From the NCBI GenBank assembly GCA_030015575.1, contig CM057338.1, forward strand, positions 629,478,189 through 629,542,188: DNA of 64,000 bases, in the 5' to 3' direction. The position numbers were made by a program, and so were the translations under genes. This document shows, piece after piece, positions 21,409 through 31,529 of the stretch. The stretch's first letter is position 1. Each line of letters begins with the position of its first letter. The notes under the pieces are model-generated. The model did no database searches, had not been told where the DNA came from, and saw only the letters and a program-made list of their open reading frames with translations. Source of the DNA: Agapanthus africanus. Its lineage: Eukaryota; Streptophyta; Magnoliopsida; Asparagales; Amaryllidaceae.

Positions 21409-21918
21409 CCAGCACAGTATAACATGCGGGTTCGGTCAATACATCCATATTATTATCTTGATTAAGGCATGATATGGTCCCTACCTGGAGAGAGAGAGAA
21501 GAAAACACTTTAGTGTATGCTCTTGCAAGATCAGATTGGTTATTATCTTATCTAATCAGGATGGCTCCCACTGTTTTTATCAAATCTTTCTTCAAACCCT
21601 AAAAGGAAAGACTAGCCGGGATTAATTACACTCTACAACTTCGCCGATCTTTCAGCCAGGCCAGTGTCGGTATTTTGAGGGAGGTTCCCCGTGCTTTCGC
21701 ACGGACCTAATTAAAGTAAACCTCATTTTTCCAGAGGCGTAACCCCGTTGACACCTTTCTAGACACCTACTTGATCGGCTAATTGTCCTGTGTAAAACTC
21801 TCCCGGGAGTAACAATTACTCGCAGTGGGTATCGGGATCCAACTATCTCATAGAAGGTATGCAATCTCATTGCAAATCTCAACACTTGAAATTCCCGATA
21901 ATATTTTGCCCCTAACCT

Positions 21919-22126
21919 CTATGACCTTGACAAAGGCCAACAAATCATAGGATGTTAGTCAAGTTCAACCCGTCATTTCTTGATTGAATCAAACCCACCC
22001 GCACAACCCTTGACAAAGGCCAACAAGGTCGTACGACTACCCCAAAACAATCTGCATCATATGCATGGACAGATAAGCACCATTTAGCTGCCGCACACTA
22101 TGCCTTGACAAAGGCCAACAAACGCA
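21919..22126 (-). other. Three-hairpin array of B
   Basis: The hairpins, given in plus coordinates, are 21919-21950 (stem CTATGA/TCATAG), 22001-22034 (GCACAAC with GTCGTAC, two mismatches) and about 22098-22126 (CTATG with CGCAG, one mismatch). All three carry the same loop, TTGTTGGCCTTTGTCAAGG on the minus strand, with inner stem TTGGC/GTCAA and apical CTTT. Confidence 0.72.
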
Positions 22127-22264
22127 GCACGAATACTAAATAGTTCTTATCTGAAATGACGGAGGGCTACGACAGGTTTTTCTGAAAACCTATTGCGTCA
22201 TGAACTTGATATCGTTGTAGAATCAAGTGAATTTTGAAATGGAGTGATTTTGAGGCTTTCATTA

Positions 22265-22500
22265 GTTTTGCTAAAGAGGTCACTCCCGGTGAAGGGATCT
22301 CGGCTCTTTCCTTATGGAATAAGGTGCAGGTTATATCATATACATCACTATGTAAAGCAAAACTCCAAAAGCAATCAAAAGCAAACCGAGTGTTGTAGCA
22401 TCTGCCAGTTTTACTAAAGAGGTCACTCCCGGTGAAGGGATCTCGGCTCTTTCCTCATCGAATAAGGTGCGGGATATATCATATATATCGCTATGCAAAG
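22265..22500 (-). repeat. Duplicated leader module of B (two hairpins)
   Basis: Two copies of the TTTTGCTT...GGGAGTGACC module, offset by 143 nt. The hairpin at 22310-22324 has six perfect pairs (CCTTAT/ATAAGG on the minus strand). The one at 22453-22467 reads CCTTAT/ATGAGG with a G-T pair. The changes keep the stem seen in C and D. Confidence 0.8.
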
Positions 22501-23993
22501 CAAAACTGTAGCTACCCTTTTTTTATTAAAATTTGATTCTACAACATCTTTTAGGTTTCTTTTCTTTCATTAATCACATTAATGAAGTCCCATCATTTAA
22601 GTCACCTAAACATCACAGATGAATACGACGTATACTTATGCTATCCGCATTCGCCTCGATGTCCCCTCGTGCACCGTTAGGTTAGGTAACTAATGGCAGA
22701 GCAGGGCAGGGCTAGCGCGGGTGTAAAACATAGGTAACGCCTATATAATATATCATATATATACTATATACAGTATTTATCATAGAACATCACATGATCA
22801 CATCACAGATATCGCAGCAGAAGAAACATATGAAACATTAGATATACTAGGACGTCCGTGTTTTATTTTGAGCCTCTATAAAACATGGATTCCACGGTCG
22901 CGATGAATAGCCAAACCCACACCCCTAGACCCCTACGAGAGCGGCAAGCAACCCTACCAATTCTAGAGTTAGGAGACCCGGACTCGACTCCTCGAGTTGG
23001 TCTCCCACTGGACTCCAGAACCCGGTTACTTGTGCTCTCCCCCTTGGGTCTATCCTAGTGCGGAAAAATAAATAATATACAAATGGTGACAGCAACCTCA
23101 TCCCGGAAGTGCCCCAATAAGAGAATATTACATACATTTTATTTTACATGAATGAAAATAAAAACTCTCATCTCACATAAAACCCCCCGGCTATTCAAAA
23201 CGCGACGATCCAATATAACATATCCAGCAACACAGAACATCACATGTCATCAACGTAAGTTAATATGCGCATCCTAATTGTCGTTGACATATAGCAACGA
23301 AACCTGCGATATCACATATTACACTTACAGTCACAGAAAAGAAAGTGTAAAACTACAACATTTGGAATCCACAATCTCTTTAGACATCGTAAATCCGAAA
23401 TATCACATATTCCGCTTTTCATGCCTAACTGTATGAATTCCACATATTGTATCACATTCCAGATAAATAGACAGTATTAAACATTCCGATCGAATAATCA
23501 AATACCCGAGATTTCCTAAATAGCTCAACACTTGAGAGGAGTTCAAAAATTCCAGAATACGTCACAGTAGCAACGGTCCAGCCGTAGAAGGGTCAAGCCA
23601 ACGCCTCACATGTGGCACACCGTACTGCCCCAAACCCTAAGGTTCAAAGGGCAGTTCTAGACGGTCATATAATCGAGTTAAGGTTTGTTGTCTTCTAGAG
23701 GGTCTATCGCATCACATGCACGTTTTTCCGAAATATTTAAACCCGAGAAAAATTCAACACTTGAATGTTTTTCGTGCCGGGAAAAATTGAGCTAATGATA
23801 TCCGTTCGATCATTTTAATACTTTCTAAATTATCTGGAATAACATAACAAATTAAATTCTCCGATCGAATAGACAATTTCAAAATAAACCTAAAAAATAC
23901 TCAACACTTGAGTTAGATAAAACAATACACATAAAAATAAGTAAATAAATAGGAACTTTACTGCGCAAAACGACAAGGGTGACGTCATCATAT

Positions 23994-24043
23994 GGCTGCG
24001 GAACCGCCGCATGAGCCATGCTCGTGCCGCGGTTCCACGGCGC
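23994..24043 (-). other. GC-rich leader hairpin of B
   Basis: GGCTGCGGAACCGCCGC and GTGCCGCGGTTCCACGG form the two arms around a short spacer containing GAGCCATGCTC. It is about 196 nt downstream of the primer-binding site on the minus strand. Confidence 0.72.
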
Positions 24044-24221
24044 TTTGGGAGCCACTCATTGTCATTTTGCACAGTATTCCTTATATTTGCCTGCTGATTT
24101 TTTTAAGCATTTTTAATTTGGAAAAATCCCAGATTTTAAAAATTGTACGGAGAGGGTTTGATTTCGACATGTTCGGGTTCGTTCGGAGTTTTAACTTCAT
24201 TAACACATCGCCTAATGCTCT

Positions 24222-24239
24222 AGCTAGGCTCTGATACCA
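24222..24239 (-). other. Primer-binding site of B (tRNA-iMet)
   Basis: On the minus strand TGGTATCAGAGCCTAGCT begins one base after the 5' LTR end. Confidence 0.93.
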
Positions 24240-24240
24240 C

Positions 24241-26468
24241 TGTAGGGTTACTAGGCACACTAACGAGGCTCTACAAGGCATCGACCATGCCAAAATTAAA
24301 TTTTTATGTGCCGAATAACACTAAGCAAGATCGTAAACTAGAGTTTAGGCGAAACTAATAGCAAGTAAACAACTTTACGCTAAAGGGAACGCGATATACA
24401 ACCTTTGTAGATCGGTCCTCCACTTCAAAAGCTCCTTGATGAAGTCCCTTCGCTGCGATCAAGGTTCTCCCGGGCTCTTGCATGGCTTCACGACGCGAAG
24501 GATGCGACCTTGCTTGAAGTTTCCGAGGCCGAAGATGATCTACGTCGAGGGAATTCCGACTCAAGCACCTACTTCACTAACTAGAGAATTAGTGAAGTAA
24601 ACATCCTAAACTAAAGTGCTAGTCTAGTAGAGGATGGAGAAATAGGAAGTGGGTTCTCTTTGGAATTTTGTTTCTCACTTTCTTTCTCACTTTAGATCAA
24701 ACCATAGCAAGCTTTTCTCTTGCTCAATGAAGAAGAAGATGATGAACAAAAGAAAAGAAAATGAGGATAATGATTAAGTGAGAAGGCTAACCATGGTGAG
24801 AGAGTATCATATACTAACCCTTGTAGAGACTTAACGCTAGGCTAATCTTTATGGTTGGGTTAAGAAAAATCCATAGTAAAAACAAAACCAAGTTGAATTA
24901 GTCAATGCATCCACAAGCTTCCACAAGCTTCATGCATTTTCTAATCCTCCTCTTGATTTTGTAATTACTTTAGATATTAAAAACCCAAAATAAAAATTAG
25001 CATAGTGTAAGTCTCATACACCCATGTATAGTGTATCATCAACCATGATACAAAAATACAACACATTTTCATATATATCATATATATAGTAAAAATGTGT
25101 ACAAGTGAGAAAAAACCCTAAGTGAACATGTGTTAGTAAATGTAAACTAGTATATCTAATATACAACTATACACTTAATTATTAAATCAACACTTGACTT
25201 AATAATCCGGTCATATCTCATATAACCGGCTAACATCCATCGTATCGACTTATCGAATCAACACTTGATTCGATAACCCGGTCATATCATATATAACCGA
25301 CCGATAAAAAAAAGTCGCGAGAATAGAATACGGTATCACATACACGCATTATTCTCGGTCCCGCACATATCACATATGCGCTCCTATTTCGTTTTGCCTG
25401 AGCCAGTAAAACCTCTATGTAGGACTCTAAAGACTCATCAATACGCCGGCAGTAGGTGATGATCACATCAAGCACCCACAAGCCGTCAGCGATACCAGCT
25501 GGACGTAACGGCTACCCGGGTATTGAGCGATCCGAAGTTCAGCAAGCAAGCCCGCTCCAACTCCTGTAAAAGCCTGCCGGTAACACTTCCCGTACAGTCC
25601 AGTCTTCTCGTCTGATATGTCGCATATCAAGTCTAGGGGTGGTAAACGTCAGACCCCAATAACCGATAAGTCGTGCCGATGTGAAGCTCATAACGGGTCG
25701 AGGAACTACTGGTAACACTTACCAGTAAATCTCTAAATCAGCCCTGGCCAGGGACTTCCCTGTTACGGCCAATCGAGTACAGCGCAACATCAACCCCCAA
25801 TACCGGGAGAGAAGAAACCCCTCCTATCGCTCATTGCCTCCATGTGACTCGGGACTGTACCCAAAAAACCACCGTTTTGCACGCCCTCATGGACGTGGTA
25901 AGGTGGAAATCAAAGCACAGTGGGAATCACACAAGACTCTATGACGATCTCGGGTCTACAGACTAACCTGCACAAGTGTCACCAGAGAACTGCCATCTGA
26001 CGTGAGGTATAATTCCATCTTGGAGTTCTCGGCGAGTTCGTCTAGTGTACCCAGTCTCTACTGAGCACCCGTATACCTTCTCTGATGTCAAACACCAATG
26101 GATATGGGATCATCCATCGCCCATCTCATGGGTCGAGAAGCATATACGCTAGTCTACACTGGTATATCGATGCCCCATCTCGATACACTCATGACTAGGG
26201 ACCTTGAAGGATGTACTTATAGACTACCATGTCCCCACTAATATGATCCGCATCATAGTCCAGGTAGTCAAGTACACATCCTAAGGGCTTTACCAACATG
26301 TAACGATAAGACAGTATAAAGAGACAAGTATACATGTTAAACTAAAGAGCAACCAGATAGCATACTATCATATCGAGCAAGAAAGTCCTCTCTATATATG
26401 TCCAAGCATCCAATATAATATACATCATCTGTACAATACTGGCCTCTAGGGCATACATACAACTAACA
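24241..26468 (-). repeat. Element B 5' LTR (2,228 bp)
   Basis: Near copy of 11713-13936, ending CTAACA next to the CAACA target duplication at 26469-26473. It carries the same palindromes near 25190-25395. Confidence 0.92.
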
Positions 26469-27529
26469 CAACAGATGTTTGTAGGGCCCACTTTGGGATA
26501 TTTGGTCGATCGAAATTTAAACGTGTTAGTTTACAGTTCTTATATTATATCTCCGACCGGGAATGTCATTCGAACGGTAAATTGCGTCTAATTGCTATAG
26601 CTTTTTTAGACGGATTTGCGAACGTGACATTCGCGTTGATGTTCTGTGTTGTGCTGTGATGTTGCGGATTTGTCGTGGTGGATAACAGTGTGCAATGGTA
26701 GTGCTGTTTGGATTTATTTGTACATTTGATATTGTGGAGCGAGCGTCCAACATGTGGACTGTCGTTACTGCCTGTTTGTATAATATTCTTTTGGGGCACG
26801 ACCAGGCTGAGGTCGATGTACCCGTTGTACATATTTTTATTTCTGTACTAGGTTTACCCCGCGACGGAGTGCATGGATAGCTGGGTTCTGGAGGGAAACG
26901 GGTCCGTATCTCATGGCTTTGAGAGGCAGAGGGGCCTCACTCTAGAATTGGCAGAATATTCGCCGCACTCGTAGGGGGTACAGGTTGACCCAAGGAGGGG
27001 TGCTCAAGTTACTGGATTCCGTGAAGTGCCGGGTGGTCATTTCATTTTGTTGTTGGGGGCTGTCTCGCTTCAGGTTTTGACGGGTAACTTGCCATACCCG
27101 TAAGGGTCTAGGTTTCATTGCACAGGCCATCCACACGACCAGGGGAACGTCGGTTTTCAGCAGCGGCTCTGTGAAACCCAGGGATCCCAGATTATCTGTA
27201 TTGTTCTATGATGCTTATTACTTTTCTGTAATGTTGCATATTATCACGCCTGGAGCGATTATTGTATATTGGTATGTATACTATTAGATGTTGTATATTT
27301 TTTACACCCGCGCTAGTCCAGTCCCCGCTCTGTCGTTAGTTAAGTAACCTAACGGGTGATGACAGGACCCTGTGGCTAATACGGATGGCATATACGTACA
27401 TTTTATTTTTCGTTCTTTTCTGGTGTGATTGATTGATGGGACTGCATTGAATCTTATCAATGCAAGGATAAAACAAACCTATATTTGATGTTGTTGGAAC
27501 AAATTTTAATAGTGTTATTACAAAGACGT

Positions 27530-27760
27530 TTCCTTTTGTTTTGCATTGTGATATTTAGTTAGAATATCCTGCACCTCATTCGACGAGGCAAGGGCAGATA
27601 TCCCTTCACCAGGAGGGACCCCTTGGGAAGAAGTTTGCGTCAGGGTAATAACTTCACTATAGTCGATTACAAGTTTCTTTGCATCGTGGTATTCAGTTGG
27701 AATATCCTGCACCTCATTCCACGAGGAAAGAGCCGAGATCCCTTCACCGGGAGTGACCTC
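27530..27760 (+). repeat. Duplicated leader module of C (two hairpins)
   Basis: Hairpins at 27574-27588 (CCTC..GAGG with TTCGA) and 27712-27726 (CCTC..GAGG with TTCCA), 138 nt apart, each followed by a (T/G)ATCCCTTCACC(G/A)GGAG box. Confidence 0.8.
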
Positions 27761-27913
27761 TTTAGCAAAAGGTTTTCGCCACTATATCTTTATAAAAAGC
27801 TATCAGGTTATCAGGTTCCTTCAACGAGATCAAGTTCATTACGTTAAAGATTTTTCGCCAAAAACCAGCCGTAGCCCTCCGTCATTTCTTATGGATAGTC
27901 AGTAGTATTCAAG

Positions 27914-28125
27914 CTATGTTTGTTGGCCCTTAGTCAAGGCATGGTGTTTGGTAGCTGCTGGGTATTCATTTGTTGCATAGATAGATGCGTTGGTTGGGAC
28001 AGTCGTATTACTTTGTTGGCCCTTAGTCAAGAGTATGTACGGGTGGGTTCAAATCAACCTGGATAATGACGGGAAGAACTTGACATGCGACTTATGATTT
28101 GTTGGCCCTTAGTCAAGGTCATAAG
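27914..28125 (+). other. Three-hairpin array of C
   Basis: Hairpins at 27914-27944 (CTATG/CATGG), 28004-28041 (CGTAT with GTACG-type partner) and 28091-28125 (CTTATGA/TCATAAG). All three display TTGTTGGCCCTTAGTCAAG, with inner stem TTGGC/GTCAA and apical CCTTA. The first 17 or more bases of the loop are identical three times over, although the sequence between the hairpins is not repeated. Confidence 0.75.
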
Positions 28126-28180
28126 AGCATGAGATAAAAAATTACATCGGGAGTTTCAAACAAAAAACAAACTTGCCAGG

Positions 28181-30087
28181 TGATTGATAGGAATTCTTGT
28201 TATGTGTTTAAGAAAATGTATAGAATCACAATCAAAGAATTATTTGACCGCAATCAACTACGGTGTCGGATGTAGATCGTTAGCGAGTGCGGATCGTCCA
28301 CAGGGATTGTGCGATTCGTTTGTATTTTGATTTGTTTGAATCGAAAAGTTAATAGAAAAGAAAAGAAAACATGATTCAAGATTTTTATCGATGGTTTCAA
28401 GTATCACTATTCTAATCAAGAATCAAGAAAATGATAAACATCGAGAATCGAGTTTCGATAGAATTCCAATCACATTAGGGTTTCAAGATTTGAAATAAAA
28501 CTCGTAGGAATCGAGTAAATTGTAGATGTGATGAAGATTCAAGATTACGATTTCTTATGTAGTAACAAATTGATGCTAAATCGATGTCGAATTCATCGAG
28601 GTTCAAGGATCTTGCGAGGAATTAGGGTTCCTCATCCTATCCTTTGTCCTTTCGATAAATAACATTCACTAGATAGCTTCTTGAAAGTTGAATGATCAAT
28701 TGTCGATCTCTAGATCGTGCGAAATGAATCAAGAACACATTCGCATCGATCTAGATCATCGATCAATCGATTTTCAAGAATTTACAATTGTTTTAAGACT
28801 TAAGAAAACATTTAACAATTCATCAACATCATCATTTTACAATTGTTTCGATTCCTCCACGAGCGGAGTTTATTCGTGCATCATCACAAAGAATACATTC
28901 AAGAATTGAATACGAATCATAATTCTTGAATTGAAATAAAAGCAAGTTTAAAGAATCTTCACCTTTATTTATTCCACAAATTGTTACACATTGCTCAAGA
29001 GACTACAAGAATTTGAGAAGGAACAAAATTGTCGAATCTAGCGTTGCATCAGCTCCTTGAGTCGTGGATCGGCTTGGATCTCGTGTTCCGATGAATGCCG
29101 ACTTCGCTTCTAAAGGATGGTTGAAGACTTGCTTTGCTTGAACTCCATGGATCTTGAATTTGGTGTTTCTAGATTGATTGGATTAGGGTTAGGGTTTGGA
29201 ACCCAAGTTTTGTCACTAAACTTGTGGGAGAAATGGGAAAGATGAAGATTGAACTAGTGATTGATTCACTAATGATTGAATAAGGATTAGCCCTTTCAAG
29301 AGAGCCTTGGGGTCTTTTTTATAGGTTTTCCAAACCCTAGGTCTAGGAATTCAAATTTGAGTTTTCCCTCCAAAAGTTAGTTAGAGGAAGAGGCTTCTAG
29401 AAGTAGTTAGTTAGGGGATTAGCTTCTATCCTAAGCTAGGAGGTTAGGGGAAAGTTCTAGGTCCTTAATAGAGTTTAAGTGAAGCTTGTTAAGGAAGCTA
29501 AGAGTGTTTAGTTTGGAACCCTAGGTCTTGCTGATCTGGCAGAAGCTTCAGGATCTTTCTGGAATTTGCAGTGGTTTTCTGAGATGTAGGAGCTGTGGGA
29601 AGCATAACAGAGCAAAGCCAAGATGATGATGTGGCATAGCCGCCGCGGAACCGCGGCGCTAGGCGGCTCCGGCCGCGGTTCCGCGGCCAAGTAACTTCCT
29701 TGGTGCTTCATACTTCATGGTTTGTTTGCTTCTGTACTTTGATATATTTCCTGATATGTTGAATTCCTGAATTCCTTCTAGATAATTGCCAGATTCCAAA
29801 TCCTTGAGTTGGCGTATTCTTTAGCAGCACTGTTGTGTAATTTTGACCATTCTTCTGGAATTCCCTGCATGGACTTCGAAACACAAGTTGCGCAATTATA
29901 GGAATGATGCCATGCTACGAAATGCAGTCAATTTCCCTTATAGTGCTGGTTTTAGAGTCTAACACATGCAATCTGATATTTAACGACTGTTTTGCTAATA
30001 CGTGCTATATGAATGCCGAACACTTCTAGATGAGTGCAAATGATAGGGAAATTACCGGTTTAAAGATGCAGTATTTTCGACTGATCA
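28181..30087 (-). repeat. Element G 3' LTR (1,907 bp)
   Basis: It starts TGATTGATAGG and ends CTGATCA in plus coordinates, matching 35543-37451. A GC-rich pair of arms (about 29638-29689, GCCGCGGAACCGCGGC and GCCGCGGTTCCGCGGC) resembles the leader hairpin of the copia elements. The short frame at 28688-28909 is repeated in the other LTR and is not a gene. Confidence 0.92.
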
Positions 30088-30102
30088 AATTCCCCCAAAC
30101 TT
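30088..30102 (-). other. Polypurine tract of G
   Basis: On the minus strand AAGTTTGGGGGAATT lies directly before the 3' LTR start. Three similar AAGTTTGGGG tracts lie further inside the element. Confidence 0.88.
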
Positions 30103-31529
30103 ATTTTCGATCGTCTCGAACGAACTGTTTTATTAAAAAGAGAAGGAGAAAATAAAGAAAGAGAAAAACTAACTGGCACACTTTCGTAGGCAACACGATT
30201 GCACTGAGCACGTGCAACAAACCTTTAAACCTCTAGGTGTCCCTAGAAGGAGGAGTGTTGTCTTTTGAGGGTTTTCAGCGGATTGCACCCATAAAATCCA
30301 ATAATAAAAGAAAGATCATGAATATTACATTTAAAGAAAAGAATCGTAGAAGAAAAGCCTTGAAAATTAGGGTTTCCAACTAAGCTAGCTTTTCGGTTGT
30401 CATGAGCCCTATCTTAATGGTCATGAAAAGATGTCAGAAATCACGTCCTCCCTCAATAAAACATCGTCTTATTCTTCATTCCTATCTTTCTTCAAAACAT
30501 CGATCATATAACCCTGCGTGTGTGTAAAGGACATCCTTATACCCGGAGAATTCAATTCAAGCTATCATACTCTTGCCCATCAGCCTCAGTACATTTTAAT
30601 TAATGAATATTTAAATGAGATTGCTCACACACTTTCATGCGACCGTTAATACTTCTTGAGGTACTAACCGACCGATTACTCATGTGCTTGCTTATTTGGT
30701 GTATTTTCCTCGTCTTGCACCACCTCAGGCATAGCAGTGACTCCCAGACCAGTTGGCCTTAGGACACTAGGTGAAAAGGCACCCTCGCTATATATTTTTT
30801 ATTGCCCTCGGTGATAACAAAACCAGTGTCCATTTTTCTCACCACTTTATATATTTTTTATTCACTTTTTTTTATTTCCTTCATAGATCGGCTTTTAGAC
30901 AAGAGCATTTCAAGGTATCCTCTACTATCCCGGGCTTCAAGACGTGTGTAAGTGCGAATAGCAGGGTATCAACGTTCAAAATGTTTGGCTTCCAGAATAG
31001 GAACTATTTTTCAGACTTATTTTTATCCTCAGATTAGTGATTTCCTTCATCTTACTAACCCTTGGGACAATGGCTCATAACTACTTATTACTAGTTCGTA
31101 TAAGAAAACTTCTAATTTTCTTGGTTTTCTTAAATTTTTCTAATCTCATGGACGTAATTTTTCACTATCTAATCTTTTATTATCTTATTTATGTACAAAA
31201 ATATTTTTGTATTTCTTTTTTGAAATTTTTTAAATTTTTATAGGTTTTCAAAATGTTTTGTGCTTATGCAAAGTGATAAGCAAATGATGCGAAAATAAGC
31301 ACAAACCTCCCCCAAACTTGTTTTCAACAGTGTCCTCACTGTTGCCATCTGCTAAATCTTGAAAAACCTGTAAGCTTAGGAGGAATTTATTAGTGGGGGA
31401 AAAATATTTAAGTGAAGATCCTCCCCCAAACTTATTTTTGGCTCATCATTTTGTAAAAAATTTTCTTTTCAAGAGCCAGAAAAAACGCCCCTCCCCAAAC
31501 TTGAGTTATGCAATGTTAAGCTTTGAAAA
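30103..31529 (-). other. Non-coding 3' interior of G with extra polypurine tracts
   Basis: AT-rich sequence where RT, RNase H and integrase would be expected. No pol motif is seen. AAGTTTGGGG-type tracts occur on the minus strand near 31305-31320, 31420-31433 and 31490-31503, besides the terminal one. These may be secondary plus-strand primers or remnants of deleted blocks. Confidence 0.7.

Larger units (their letters stand above)
13951..21448 (-). pseudogene. Pol polyprotein of B, gag deleted, four premature stops, split by F
   Basis: The frame opens at ATG 21448 (MDVLTEP), is broken by F, and resumes at 17156 in the same frame. About 41 codons lead to MKKVHVDA at 17073. Domains in order: protease (WVLDTGSGSH), GAG-pre-integrase (LWHCRLGHIN), integrase core (HSDVCGP, GGEYLS, NGVSERRNRTL), RT (YDETFSPVA, WQMDVKTAFLNG, intact YVDD) and RNase H (ADSTMEAEYIAAN, LYCDNNGAVALAKEP). 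There is no CX2CX4HX4C knuckle and no gag domain. In-frame stops lie at 15766-15768 (TGA), 15706-15708 (TAA), 14515-14517 (TAG) and 14242-14244 (TAG). The products would have been the enzymes only, so capsid had to come from elsewhere. D shares this layout. Confidence 0.88.
21449..24221 (-). other. Long 5' leader of B
   Basis: This is about 2.8 kb of non-coding sequence between the primer-binding site and the pol start, read right to left. It holds the GC hairpin (23994-24043), three CAACACTTG-core hairpins (23524-23536, 23752-23766, 23899-23913), the duplicated module (22265-22500), the three-hairpin array (21919-22126) and another CAACACTTG-core hairpin (21874-21892). It ends in a CT-rich run just before the start codon. 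No credible protein is seen. Confidence 0.8.
11713..26468 (-). mobile_element. Element B: gag-less, pol-bearing Angela-like copia
   Basis: The terminal LTRs are 11713-13936 and 24241-26468, flanked by CAACA on both sides (11708-11712 and 26469-26473). The element reads right to left: 5' LTR, primer-binding site, 2.8-kb leader, pol, polypurine tract, 3' LTR. The two LTRs differ at roughly two percent of positions by eye. Gag and its zinc knuckle are absent, and the short N-terminal frame runs straight into the protease region. A solo LTR (F) interrupts the pol frame near its start. B entered the leader of C. Confidence 0.92.
26474..28175 (+). other. Leader of C, second piece
   Basis: It resumes the C leader after B and follows A from about 1080 to 2760. 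It carries no gene. It holds the duplicated module at about 27530-27760 and the three-hairpin array at 27914-28125. Intact order relative to A supports the reconstruction of C as one element. Confidence 0.82.

Noticed and set aside
30771..31243. Possible env-like gene in the 3' interior of G
   Set aside because: The plus-strand frames are antisense to the element, AT-driven and hydrophobic by composition. No minus-strand frame of env size exists there.
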